Shown here piece after piece: positions 51,457 through 59,876 of a stretch of 64,000 nt of DNA. Position numbers and translations under genes: made by a program. Numbering within the stretch: position 1 is the first letter of the stretch; each line of letters starts with the position of its first letter. The DNA comes from Acidimicrobiia bacterium (GTDB lineage Bacteria; Actinomycetota; Acidimicrobiia; Spongiisociales; UBA5794), in assembly GCA_030065575.1 (NCBI GenBank), contig JASJDZ010000008.1, positions 31,546 to 95,545 on the forward strand. The letters are read 5' to 3'. The notes under the pieces are model-generated. The model saw nothing but the letters and a program-made list of their open reading frames with translations, did not search any database and was not told where the DNA came from.

Positions 51457-53247
51457 GTGGAGAACCCGTGCATTCGATTCGATGACCTATCCCCGGGAGG
51501 AGCCGGGTCCTTTGGCCTCGTCGGTCCTGGTGAGGTGTTTGTTGCAGGTGAGCTGGGCGAAGTAGCCGGCGTACTCGAGTCGGCCGAGCGAGCAGCACGC
51601 AACGGGGCGTGGGTCGCGGGTTTCGTCTCGTATGAGGCGGCACCGGCGTTCGACCAGGACCTCACCGTTCGCACGTCGGGCCAGGACGATCCGATGAACG
51701 AGCTGCCGTTGGCGCAGTTCCAGGCTTTCTCGCAGCGGATCGAGCTCGAGGCAATCGATTCCCTTTACTTCCCGCCCGGCGCGTACAACGTCTCCGGATG
51801 GAGCCCGGACTCCTCACGTCGCGACTACCGGGACAGCCTGGCGATGACAGGTCGGGCAATCATGGCCGGCGAGATTGCCCGCGGGAAGCACACCTTCCGC
51901 CTGCAAGCTGCTTTCAGCGGAGACCCTGCGGCGTTCTATCGCGACCTGTTGCTGTCACAACGTGGTCCTTATGCGGCTTGCATCGATCTCGGTAGATTCC
52001 GCCTGGTCAGTGCATCACCGGAGCGGTTGTTCAAACGCGCCGGTGAGATTCTCACGGTCTCCCCGGTCCTCGCCTCGGTGAGGCGTGGGCGCTGGCTCGA
52101 GGAGGATCAGCACCTGGCGACTGTGCTTCTCGCCGACGGCGAGCTCGGCGATGCGGATCGCGCTCTGGTCAAGGAAGCAGAGACGGAACTCGCCGGGCTG
52201 GGGCAGCTGTCGCCCATACCCGTAGAGGATCGGCTGACCGTCGAGCGGCTGGAGACAATGTGGCATCTCACCGTCAAGGCTGGTGTCCGCCTCGCTCCGG
52301 AAATCGGCCTGGTAGAGACGTTCCGTGCGCTGTTCCCGGCGCTATCGGTGACGGGGGTTCCCAAACCAGCTGCGATGCGGTTGATCAACACCACCGAGGA
52401 CACGCCGCGCGGCGTCTATTGCGGGGCCATCGGCTTCCTCGCTCCTCCGGGTGAGGTCGGGCCTGACGCCAGCTTCAGCGTCGCGGTGCGGACCGTCCTG
52501 GTCGATCAGGAGGAGGGCGTTGCTGAGTTTGGCGTAGGTACCGCGATCACGGGGACCTCCGACGTGGTCAGTGCATACGAGGAGGCGCGCCTCAAGGCGA
52601 GGATATTGGTTGATCGACGGCCCGAATTCAGAGTGTTCGAGCGCTTCCGCGTCGAGAACGGGATTGTCCGGGCGGCAGAAGCGAAGACTTCATCCCTGCT
52701 GGCTTCAGTCCGCTACTTCGGATTCGATTTCGAGCCGAGCGCGGTTGTAGGCGCGCTTCGTGGTTTGGAAGGGCTTCCCGATCCGGCAGTGTTGACGGTA
52801 TTTGTCGACCGCAGCGGGGGAGTCGAGTCTGAGGTCGAATCGGCTCCGGCTTGGTCGGAGACACCTGAAGGTGCACCTGAGATTGCCGGCGTGCTCGCCG
52901 AGCAAGCGGTTCCTTCCGAAAACGTGTTTCTGTTCCACCGCACGACCGAAGGTCGGCTACGCGATGCAGCCACCCGGGCGTACGGAGAAGGTGTGGCAGT
53001 TGTCCTGTTCAACGATCATGACGAGCTGGCCGGCAGTCTCGATGGGAACGTTGCGGTGCGTATCCAGGACACGTGGCTGACGCCGCCGCGCGGTTGTGGC
53101 AATCCGGTGTCTGCCTTCCAGGCTCGTCTTGTTGAGACGGGAGCGCTGCGGGAGGCGGTTGTGACCAGGGATCGGTTCGAGGCGGCGGACCAGGTTGCGC
53201 TGCTTGACGATGTATTTGGTTGGCGAACCGTTGATCTAGCGGGTTGA
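51457..53247 (+). CDS. PabB-PabC-like fusion, altered in both active sites
   Basis: This 596-residue protein aligns in order with chorismate-binding PabB (1-385) and 4-amino-4-deoxychorismate lyase (395-596) of folate synthesis. Folding motifs remain (ASPERLF, SVTGVPKP, TPRGVYCGAIGF), but key residues differ. The PIKGT lysine position is Leu205. The Mg-ligand glutamate segment (DRAENLM) is DRALVKE with Leu237. The second Mg-ligand position (AMEII) is Arg308. In the lyase half, the PLP lysine in HKTT is Arg495 (HRTTEG). The frame is continuous. It may be a non-catalytic or neofunctionalised paralogue. GTG 51457 has TAGTTT six bases upstream. Confidence 0.78.
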   Translation: MENPCIRFDDLSPGGAGSFGLVGPGEVFVAGELGEVAGVLESAERAARNGAWVAGFVSYEAAPAFDQDLTVRTSGQDDPMNELPLAQFQAFSQRIELEAIDSLYFPPGAYNVSGWSPDSSRRDYRDSLAMTGRAIMAGEIARGKHTFRLQAAFSGDPAAFYRDLLLSQRGPYAACIDLGRFRLVSASPERLFKRAGEILTVSPVLASVRRGRWLEEDQHLATVLLADGELGDADRALVKEAETELAGLGQLSPIPVEDRLTVERLETMWHLTVKAGVRLAPEIGLVETFRALFPALSVTGVPKPAAMRLINTTEDTPRGVYCGAIGFLAPPGEVGPDASFSVAVRTVLVDQEEGVAEFGVGTAITGTSDVVSAYEEARLKARILVDRRPEFRVFERFRVENGIVRAAEAKTSSLLASVRYFGFDFEPSAVVGALRGLEGLPDPAVLTVFVDRSGGVESEVESAPAWSETPEGAPEIAGVLAEQAVPSENVFLFHRTTEGRLRDAATRAYGEGVAVVLFNDHDELAGSLDGNVAVRIQDTWLTPPRGCGNPVSAFQARLVETGALREAVVTRDRFEAADQVALLDDVFGWRTVDLAG

Positions 53248-53268
53248 GGGCGGCGGCGGGCCAGGGGT

Positions 53269-53274
53269 TAGGCT
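53269..53274 (+). promoter_or_regulatory. -10 hexamer, leaderless start of the TauE-type gene
   Basis: TAGGCT, 7 nt before GTG 53282. Confidence 0.5.
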
Positions 53275-53281
53275 GCCGTTC

Positions 53282-54019
53282 GTGACAATCCTGGAGGGCG
53301 TTCTGCTGCTCTTCGGTGGACTAGCAGCAGGATTCATCAATACGCTGGCCGGCGGTGGATCGGCAATAACGATCCCGATCCTCACGGAGATCGTGGGCAT
53401 CAGCGTCGCCAATGGCACCAACCGCATCGCGATCCTGCTTGCCAACGCTTCGGCACTGACCCGCTTCCAGCGGGGCGGAGTCATCCCTTGGGGAAGGGTG
53501 GGAGTACTGCTCGCGCCGACGCTGGTCGGCGCTGCCCTCGGAGCGTGGACTGCTACCCAGATGTCCGGCGACACGCTCAGGCGGGTCTTTGCATTCGTGC
53601 TTGTTCTTGTTGCCGCTTCCGTGCTGTTCCGCCCGTCACGTTGGGTGGAGGGGCACGAGCGAGTCATGAGGGAGCCCTGGCGCAGCCTGCTGTTCTTTGC
53701 GATCGGCTTCTACGGTGGGTCGGTTCAGGCCGGTGTCGGGTTCATGCTGCTGGGCGGCCTCGTCATCGGATCCGGCATGGACCTCGTCTCCGGCAATGCG
53801 GCGAAGGTCGTGCTCATCCTGGCTTACACGCCGGTCGCACTGCTGTTGTTCGCATCGGCCTCCCAGGTCGATCTTCAGGTCGGTCTGGTTCTCTCGATCG
53901 GCCAAATGACGGGGGCCTGGATTGCCGCGCAACTAGCAGTGCTGAAGGGCGCCGCCTGGATACGCTGGGTACTTGTGGTCGCGGCTGTTGTTGCAGCGAT
54001 TCGCATGTTCTTGACTTAG
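53282..54019 (+). CDS. TauE/SafE-family membrane transporter
   Basis: This 245-residue protein has about seven to eight hydrophobic helices and the family N-terminal repeat AGFINTLAGGGSAITIPIL (about 17-35) and its second half FYGGSVQAGVGFMLLGGLV. Members export sulfite, sulfoacetate or other small anions, or import sulfur compounds. The substrate is not predictable. TAGGCT lies seven bases before GTG 53282. The coiled-coil protein gene follows after 45 nt. Confidence 0.88.
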   Translation: MTILEGVLLLFGGLAAGFINTLAGGGSAITIPILTEIVGISVANGTNRIAILLANASALTRFQRGGVIPWGRVGVLLAPTLVGAALGAWTATQMSGDTLRRVFAFVLVLVAASVLFRPSRWVEGHERVMREPWRSLLFFAIGFYGGSVQAGVGFMLLGGLVIGSGMDLVSGNAAKVVLILAYTPVALLLFASASQVDLQVGLVLSIGQMTGAWIAAQLAVLKGAAWIRWVLVVAAVVAAIRMFLT

Positions 54020-54064
54020 CGTCGCGTTGCCCTGACACTGTCGGTGGTGACCAAAGGAGGGAAC

Positions 54065-54406
54065 ATGGCGGTAGGCGAAATGAGTTCCATCCTTCGCGAG
54101 CTCGAACGTCTCCAGGATCGGATCTCCTTACTCGGTAGCGACGACTCGGTGGAGAAGCACGCACTGCTGGCTCGGCAGGAGACGCTGAGGACCCGAGCGG
54201 CTCGTCTTGCCGAGGACGTTGACGCAGCATGTTCGACCAAGGACTTGCTGATTCAGCTTGCTTCGTTGCGACACCGCCGCGAGGTACTGCAGCGCCAGCG
54301 GCACGGTCCGGGCGGTTCCGGTCCCGGCCAGTCCAGTTCACAGGTAGATGAGCGGATAGCCCGAATCCGATCGCTACTGGAAGCGCGGGGAATCCGGGTT
54401 CACTGA
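54065..54406 (+). CDS. Hypothetical coiled-coil protein
   Basis: This 113-residue, mostly helical protein has heptad-like segments (SSILRELERLQDRISLLG, ARLAEDVDAACSTKDLLIQLASLRHRREVLQRQ), a short Gly/Ser linker and a final helical turn. No family recognised. ATG 54065 has GGAGG seven bases upstream. Small charged protein between the transporter and PHP phosphatase genes. Confidence 0.7.
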   Translation: MAVGEMSSILRELERLQDRISLLGSDDSVEKHALLARQETLRTRAARLAEDVDAACSTKDLLIQLASLRHRREVLQRQRHGPGGSGPGQSSSQVDERIARIRSLLEARGIRVH

Positions 54407-54440
54407 AGGCTCGGTGAGTAGCGGGGTGGGAGCGAAGGGG

Positions 54441-54446
54441 TACGCT
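54441..54446 (+). promoter_or_regulatory. -10 hexamer, leaderless start of the PHP gene
   Basis: TACGCT, 7 nt before ATG 54454. Confidence 0.55.
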
Positions 54447-54453
54447 GCGCCCT

Positions 54454-55335
54454 ATGAGCGACTATCACGTTCACCTTCACGATCACGGCGTCTACGCCGG
54501 AATCGGCCCGCCTCACGGCGAGTACCCCCCCGGGCACATCGAGGCCTATATCGAGGCGGCCGCCCGGCGTGGTGTCGATGAGGTGGGCTTCACCGAGCAT
54601 CTCTACCGCTGTGTGGAGGCGGCCCCGGTGTTGGGCGATTTCTGGGCCGACGAGCCGCACCACGACCTCGCTGAGGACACGCGGAAGATGTTCCGGGATG
54701 ACCTATCGCTATCGCTCAACGGCTACGTAGAGGCGGTTCTGGCGGCCAAGGACCGCGGCCTTCCGGTCAAGCTCGGGCTCGAAGTCGACTTCTTCCCCAA
54801 CACCATCGAAGCTGTGATGGATCTGTTGGAGCCCTATCCGTGGGACTTCCTCATTGGGGCAGTTCACTGGGTCGGCGGCTGGTCGGTCGACTACGGTGTC
54901 TCGGCCTACGAGTTCGATCGGCGAGGCATCCGCAGGGCGTATGAGGATTACTTCGCCATTGAGACAGAGCTGGCCGCCTCGGGTCAAGTCGACGTCCTCG
55001 CCCATGTCGACGTCGTGAAGCGGTTCGGGCACGTGCCGGACGACACCCCAATCGATCTCTATCAGCAGGTTGTCGATGCGGCAGCAGCTTCGGGCACCGC
55101 AGTCGAGCTGTCCTCAGCGGGACTGCACAAGCCGGTTGGAGAGGTCTACCCGAGCCCGACGTTCCTCAGCATGTTCTACAAGGCCGGCGTCCCGATCACC
55201 CTTGCGTCCGACGCTCATCAGCCGGACGAGTGCGGGCGCGACCACGAGAAGTTGGTCGCCCTCGCCCGGGCCACGGGATATGACCACTACCTGACGTTTG
55301 ACCGAAGGCACCCCATCTTGCGGTCCTTGCCGTAG
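54454..55335 (+). CDS. PHP-domain phosphatase (histidinol-phosphatase-like)
   Basis: This 293-residue protein has PHP motifs: DYHVHLHDH near the N-terminus (two metal histidines), GFTEHLYR, GLEVDFFP, GAVHWVGGW, DVLAHVDVVK and SDAHQPDEC near the end. The metal cluster looks complete. HisK-type histidinol-phosphatase is plausible, but no his genes are adjacent. ATG 54454 has TACGCT seven bases upstream. Confidence 0.85.
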   Translation: MSDYHVHLHDHGVYAGIGPPHGEYPPGHIEAYIEAAARRGVDEVGFTEHLYRCVEAAPVLGDFWADEPHHDLAEDTRKMFRDDLSLSLNGYVEAVLAAKDRGLPVKLGLEVDFFPNTIEAVMDLLEPYPWDFLIGAVHWVGGWSVDYGVSAYEFDRRGIRRAYEDYFAIETELAASGQVDVLAHVDVVKRFGHVPDDTPIDLYQQVVDAAAASGTAVELSSAGLHKPVGEVYPSPTFLSMFYKAGVPITLASDAHQPDECGRDHEKLVALARATGYDHYLTFDRRHPILRSLP

Positions 55336-55387
55336 CGAGACTGCGTGCGCGCTCTATACAATCGCGGTGGAGTAGAGGGAGAACGAT

Positions 55388-55912
55388 ATGACTGACCAGG
55401 GCGGAGTGCACGAGGATCATCCGTTTGAGACGCCGCCGGATCAGCGGGATCCCGCCCGGCGATTCCGCGGCCGCCTCGCCGCCCCGGTGACCGTGATTAC
55501 CTCGGGGGCCGGCGATCATCGCACCGGGCTAACGGTGTCGTCGCTGGTGGTGGCCGAGGGAGATCCATCCCGGATCTACTTCCTGCTGGGTTCGACCACC
55601 GACCTGTTTTACGGACTCGAAGAGACCGGCAAGTTTGTCGTGCACATCCTGGAGGAGGGAAATGAGGCGATCGCCGACATCTTCGCAGGGCTGCGCCCCA
55701 GTCCCGGGGGCCGATTTGCCGACCTCGACGTCGAGCAGACAGCGTGGGGACCGGTGCTGACCGACATTCCGAATCGTGCCTACTGCACATTCGAAGGCGG
55801 CGATGAGGAGACCTTCTTCATCGTTGCTGAGGGCGCCATCGACAAGCTGGAGATGTCCGATCTGGAGAATCCGCTGGTCTACTTCCGTGGTCGCTACCGC
55901 ACCCTGAGCTGA
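55388..55912 (+). CDS. Flavin reductase-like domain protein
   Basis: This 174-residue split-barrel protein (RRFRGRLAAPVTVITS, RTGLTVSSLVVAEGDPSRIYFLLG, FVVHILEE and a closing LVYFRGRYRTLS) resembles flavin reductase domain proteins. It differs from the copy at 23460. SD AGGGAGA precedes ATG 55388, and a TATACAAT hexamer region at about 55356-55362 may be its promoter. It lies between the PHP gene and rimO. Confidence 0.82.
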   Translation: MTDQGGVHEDHPFETPPDQRDPARRFRGRLAAPVTVITSGAGDHRTGLTVSSLVVAEGDPSRIYFLLGSTTDLFYGLEETGKFVVHILEEGNEAIADIFAGLRPSPGGRFADLDVEQTAWGPVLTDIPNRAYCTFEGGDEETFFIVAEGAIDKLEMSDLENPLVYFRGRYRTLS

Positions 55913-55938
55913 CCGCCGAACCGATCAGCGGGTTGGGA

Positions 55939-55944
55939 TAGACT
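55939..55944 (+). promoter_or_regulatory. -10 hexamer, leaderless start of rimO
   Basis: TAGACT, 7 nt before ATG 55952. Confidence 0.55.
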
Positions 55945-55951
55945 CGCCCGG

Positions 55952-57271
55952 ATGTCTGATTCCCCCAAGGTCTGGTTGACCACGCTCGGCTGCTCCAAGA
56001 ACCAGGTCGATTCCGACAAGGTAACCGCGGTACTTCACGATGCCGGATACGGCGATGCGGCGACACCGGAGAGCGCCGATGTTGTGATGGTCAACACCTG
56101 TGCATTCATCGAGCCCGCCCGGGAGGAGTCAATCAACACCGTGCTCGAGCTGGCCGGCTCGAAGCGGGATGATGCCAAGCTCGTCGTCATCGGGTGCATG
56201 GCGCAACGCTACGAGCAGGAGCTGGTCGACGCGCTGCCCGAGGCCGATGCGGTCATCGGCCTCGACCGGTACGGCGAGCTGGTGGGGAGCCTGGATCGGC
56301 TGACCGAGTGGCAACCTCTCGAGATCCGCCCGGCGCAACGTTCCGCAATGGACATTTTGTTCGAGACCCGTCGGCCCACACCATCAACACCGTACGCATA
56401 CGTCAAGGTTGCCGAGGGTTGTGACAAAGCCTGCACGTTCTGTGCGATTCCACAGTTCCGGGGCAAACAGAGATCGCGCCGCCCCGACAACATCCATGCC
56501 GAGATCGCAGGTCTCGTGGCGGGAGGGGTTGGCGAGGTGGTGCTGGTTGCTCAGGATCTCGCCGCCTACGGACGCGACGCAGGGATCGAAGGCGGTATCG
56601 AGGGACTTGTGGAGCGAGTGGCCGACACGCCGGGGCTGCGTCGCCTGCGCCTCTACTACTTGTACCCGCGGGAGATCAGGCCGCGCCTGATCGAGACGAT
56701 CGCCAGCACTCCGAATGTGGTGGACTACTTCGACCTCTCTCTGCAGCACGTGTCGCCCGATCTGCTCCGCGCGATGAAGCGGCCGGGCAGCGGGGAGGCG
56801 CATCTCAGCCTGATTGGGGACATCAGGCGGAACGCTCCCGAGGCGGCGCTGCGGTCGAGCTTCATCATCGGGTTCCCCGGCGAGACCGAGAGCAACGTTG
56901 ACGAGCTCGAGGCGTTTCTCCGCACAGCAGAGCTCGACTGGGTGGGCCTCTTCCCTTACTCGCCAGAGGAAGGAACACCGGCAGCCGATTTCCTGCAGCA
57001 GGTGGATCCAGACGATGCACTCGAGCGTCTCCGGCATCTGCAGGCGGTTCAAGACGAGATCACACAGGCCCGCAACGCCGCCCAGATCGGTTCGACGGTA
57101 GAAGTGCTGGTCGACCAGGTCGAGGATGGCCAGGCGGTGGGTCGGAGCTATCGGCAAGCCCCAGAGATCGACGGGGTGATCCTGCTTGACGAAGGGGGTC
57201 CCGGGGACTGGCTGACCGCTGAGATCAGCGGTGCATTCGGTACGGATTTGGAAGCGCGGGTGGTTGTGTGA
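55952..57271 (+). CDS. rimO: Ribosomal protein S12 methylthiotransferase
   Basis: This 439-residue radical SAM enzyme has two iron-sulfur centres. The N-terminal cluster uses Cys14 (GCSKNQ), Cys50 (NTC) and Cys82 (GCM). The radical SAM cluster uses Cys157, Cys161 and Cys164 (CDKACTFC), and the C-terminal TRAM domain follows. RimO methylthiolates Asp89 of S12. ATG 55952 has TAGACT seven bases upstream. Its stop overlaps the GTG of cinA (GTGA). Confidence 0.93.
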   Translation: MSDSPKVWLTTLGCSKNQVDSDKVTAVLHDAGYGDAATPESADVVMVNTCAFIEPAREESINTVLELAGSKRDDAKLVVIGCMAQRYEQELVDALPEADAVIGLDRYGELVGSLDRLTEWQPLEIRPAQRSAMDILFETRRPTPSTPYAYVKVAEGCDKACTFCAIPQFRGKQRSRRPDNIHAEIAGLVAGGVGEVVLVAQDLAAYGRDAGIEGGIEGLVERVADTPGLRRLRLYYLYPREIRPRLIETIASTPNVVDYFDLSLQHVSPDLLRAMKRPGSGEAHLSLIGDIRRNAPEAALRSSFIIGFPGETESNVDELEAFLRTAELDWVGLFPYSPEEGTPAADFLQQVDPDDALERLRHLQAVQDEITQARNAAQIGSTVEVLVDQVEDGQAVGRSYRQAPEIDGVILLDEGGPGDWLTAEISGAFGTDLEARVVV

Positions 57272-58533
57272 TCGTCGAGGTCATTGCCGTCGGCACCGAG
57301 CTGCTGTACGGGCACACGGTCAACACGAATGCAGCGGCCATCGGCTCTCGGCTTGCCGATGGCGGCCTCGAGCATCAGCACTCATCCGTCGTAGGCGATC
57401 ACACGGGCCGGATGGTGGCGGCGATCAGGTTGGCGATGTCACGTGCGGATGTTGTGATCATCACCGGCGGCCTCGGCCCAACCCAGGACGACATCACCCG
57501 CGAGGCACTCGCCGAAGCGACCGGGCGTCCGCTTGTCTTCAGCGAGGATTACGCAGATCGGCTGCGACGATGGTGGGCGAGCCGCGGTCGAGAGATGCCG
57601 GACTCCAACCTGAGACAGGCCGAGCACCCGAAGGGCTCCGATCTCCTGGAGAACCCGAAGGGCACCGCCCCTGCAATCCGTCTGGACCTCGGAGACCGGT
57701 TGATTTACGCAGTTCCCGGGGTTCCTCCCGAGCTGGAAGCATTGCTCGACCTTCATCTGATTCCGGATCTGACCGAGCGCGCCGACAAGCGGGTTGTGCT
57801 GAATCGGATCTTGCGAACATACGGGGAGTCGGAATCCCGGCTTGGCGAGGCACTCGCCGACATCTACAGCGACGGCAACCCTTCGATGGCCTTCCTGGCT
57901 ACGGCCGCCGAGATCAAGATTCGCCTCACGGCCAAGGCTGATTCCACGGACAAAGCGGAGAAGCTGGTTGCGCCGATGGAGGCGGCGGTACGGGAGCGTC
58001 TGGGTGACCTCGTTTTCGGAACCGACGATGAGACCATCGAGCAGATAGTCATGGACCTCGCCCTCGCCAAGGGATGGACCATCGGGACCGCCGAATCGGC
58101 AACGGGTGGCATGCTGGCCTCCCGGATCACCGCTACTCCCGGAGCGTCCGCGTTCTTTGCCGGTTCGGTCGTTGCCTACGACGAGCGCGTCAAAGTCGAG
58201 GTGCTCGGGGTGCCGGGTTCGATGATTGTCGAGCACGGCGTCGTCAGCGAGCCGGTTGCGATGGCCATGGCAGACGGCGCAGCCTCAGTTCTGGGATGCG
58301 ATGTTGCGATCAGTGTTACCGGTTCGGCCGGCCCGGATCCGCAAGACAAGCCGGTGGGGACGATGGTCATTGCCGTGCATACGCCCGAGCGGACGATGGC
58401 CCGCACCGTCAGTCTTCCCGGCGATCGGGAACGCGTCCGTGCCTACACGACGACCGGGGCGTTGCATCTCGCTCGGCGGGCGATGCTGGGGGAGTGGTGG
58501 CAGGGCTCGCCGCCGTCGGGTCGCTGGCTCTGA
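57268..58533 (+). CDS. cinA: CinA protein (nicotinamide-nucleotide amidase/MoCF-like)
   Basis: This 421-residue protein has an N-terminal MoaB/MogA-like domain (VGTELLYGHTVNTNA, GGLGPTQDD) and a C-terminal NMN deamidase domain (ESATGGMLASRITATPGASAFF, GPDPQDKPVGTM). CinA deamidates nicotinamide mononucleotide in pyridine nucleotide recycling and has been linked to ADP-ribose hydrolysis. Translational overlap with rimO and with thpR (TGATG) makes a tight operon. cinA before recA is common. Confidence 0.93.
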   Translation: MIVEVIAVGTELLYGHTVNTNAAAIGSRLADGGLEHQHSSVVGDHTGRMVAAIRLAMSRADVVIITGGLGPTQDDITREALAEATGRPLVFSEDYADRLRRWWASRGREMPDSNLRQAEHPKGSDLLENPKGTAPAIRLDLGDRLIYAVPGVPPELEALLDLHLIPDLTERADKRVVLNRILRTYGESESRLGEALADIYSDGNPSMAFLATAAEIKIRLTAKADSTDKAEKLVAPMEAAVRERLGDLVFGTDDETIEQIVMDLALAKGWTIGTAESATGGMLASRITATPGASAFFAGSVVAYDERVKVEVLGVPGSMIVEHGVVSEPVAMAMADGAASVLGCDVAISVTGSAGPDPQDKPVGTMVIAVHTPERTMARTVSLPGDRERVRAYTTTGALHLARRAMLGEWWQGSPPSGRWL

Positions 58534-59081
58534 TGGCGGAACGCATGTTCCTGGCGGTGGCACTCGACGATGAGTCGCGTCACGCAGTAGCGGCGCACCT
58601 CGGAGCCGAGCTCGGCGATGGGCGGCTGCCCGGTCGCGTCGTTCCGGCACAGAATTGGCACATCACGCTCAGGTTTCTGGGGGCAACATCGCCCGAGCAG
58701 GCCGATCTGATGTTGCGTCACCTGGATGCGCATTTGATGGTCGAGGCCTTCCGGGTCCGTCTCGGCGGCCTCGGGGGTTTCCCGCGGGAACGAAAGGCGT
58801 CGGTGCTTTGGTTGGGCGTCGATGGTGACACGCAGCCGCTGGACGAACTGGCCGCGGAGTGTGAGCGCGCTGCGGTGCGTGCCGGGATGGAGCCGGAAGG
58901 CCGCCCGTTCCATCCGCACTTGACGTTGAGCCGGATCAGGCCTCCGGCCGATGTGCGGAGGTTGATCGACGAGGTCGAGCCTGCCGGAGTGCCGCTCGAC
59001 GTCGCCGCGGTGACCCTATACCGGTCGGTATTGGGCGACGGACCGGCCCGGTACGAGGTTGTCGACACGGTGGAGCTGTAG
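58533..59081 (+). CDS. thpR: RNA 2',3'-cyclic phosphodiesterase
   Basis: This 182-residue 2H phosphoesterase has two catalytic HxT motifs: WHITLRF (His43) and FHPHLTLSR (about residue 130). Members hydrolyse 2',3'-cyclic phosphates or ligate RNA 2'-5' ends in E. coli ThpR. ATG 58533 overlaps the cinA stop. Convergent with the lipoprotein gene at 59203; a large dyad lies in the gap. Confidence 0.92.
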   Translation: MAERMFLAVALDDESRHAVAAHLGAELGDGRLPGRVVPAQNWHITLRFLGATSPEQADLMLRHLDAHLMVEAFRVRLGGLGGFPRERKASVLWLGVDGDTQPLDELAAECERAAVRAGMEPEGRPFHPHLTLSRIRPPADVRRLIDEVEPAGVPLDVAAVTLYRSVLGDGPARYEVVDTVEL

Positions 59082-59119
59082 GGAAGAGACGCACCGGATC
59101 ACCGGAGCGGGGACTCCTC

Positions 59120-59169
59120 CGTTTTGGCGTATCTGGGTACCGCATGCGGCACAGGTCTACGCCAAAACG
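59120..59169. terminator. Long nested inverted repeat between convergent genes
   Basis: CGTTTTGGCGTA (59120-59131) pairs perfectly with TACGCCAAAACG (59158-59169), a 12-bp stem. The loop holds a second palindrome, CCGCATGCGG. It sits between the thpR stop and the convergent lipoprotein stop, as expected of a bidirectional terminator; no clear T run follows. Confidence 0.55.
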
Positions 59170-59202
59170 CTAGGTGGCTGACGCCGAGGCCAACGAGCGG
59201 AA

Positions 59203-59628
59203 TCACCCATCGACTTGCTCGTCCACCTGGTGCATCCGCGTAATCAGGCCGTCACCAACCTCAAACTCAATCTCGGCGACGAATGGGTAGCCGGCCGCGA
59301 GGAACTCGACGGCGCAAACGAAGTCTCCGTCTGATGAGGCAGCAACTGGAGAAGTGAAGGTGATCTCGGAGATCAGGTTTACCCTGGCGCCGCGTCGGAT
59401 CTCGTCCCGGCCGACCCAGGTGAAAACGTGATAGCCCTCTCCAGAGTAAGTGCCTTCATCAGAGAAGGCTTCCACGAGAGTGTCTCGATCATTGTCGTTC
59501 CAGCCGGCGGCCCATTCCTCTATCAGTTGGGTGGCGATCTCGGTGTCTGAAGATCCGTTGGAGCACCCAACTGCAACGCTCATGACGAGGGCACTGATGA
59601 GGCAGATGGTGAGGAGGCTTCGAGGCAT
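59203..59628 (-). CDS. SnoaL-like lipoprotein
   Basis: This 141-residue protein has a signal peptide with lipobox VGCS (Cys22), then a SnoaL/NTF2-like fold (EEWAAGWNDNDRDTLVEAFSDEGTYSG, VGRDEIRRG). Such domains bind small molecules or have polyketide-cyclase-like activity; the function of a lipidated form is unknown. ATG 59628 has AGGGTGG upstream. Its promoter region is shared with that of recA. Confidence 0.78.
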   Translation of the reverse strand: MPRSLLTICLISALVMSVAVGCSNGSSDTEIATQLIEEWAAGWNDNDRDTLVEAFSDEGTYSGEGYHVFTWVGRDEIRRGARVNLISEITFTSPVAASSDGDFVCAVEFLAAGYPFVAEIEFEVGDGLITRMHQVDEQVDG

Positions 59629-59739
59629 TGCTTCCACCCTTCTCGACCCCTCCATTGTCTCGCTGGCTGCGAATTGGGTCAATGGAGATCTACGGCGGAT
59701 CGACGCCGATGCGGTCTGCTCTGCCCGCATCGGGAATCC

Positions 59740-59768
59740 TGGACATCGAACACGTGTTCGCCTAGTGT
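59740..59768 (+). promoter_or_regulatory. recA promoter
   Basis: TGGACA (59740-59745) matches TTGACA at five of six positions. After a 17-nt spacer, TAGTGT (59763-59768) forms the -10. Transcription would begin near 59775, about 100 nt before recA. Confidence 0.75.
59747..59760. promoter_or_regulatory. LexA-type SOS box
   Basis: CGAACACGTGTTCG is a perfect palindrome of the GAAC-N4-GTTC class that LexA recognises in Actinobacteria and Bacillus. It sits inside the recA promoter spacer, so LexA would block RNA polymerase. Confidence 0.85.
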
Positions 59769-59876
59769 GTGGGTCTCAACGCCGTTAGGATTACACGGCT
59801 GTAGTTATGTCACAGGCACGAAATAGGTTGATGGCATCAGAGGGGATCACGCCTCGACCTATCGAAGGGAGCTCCA

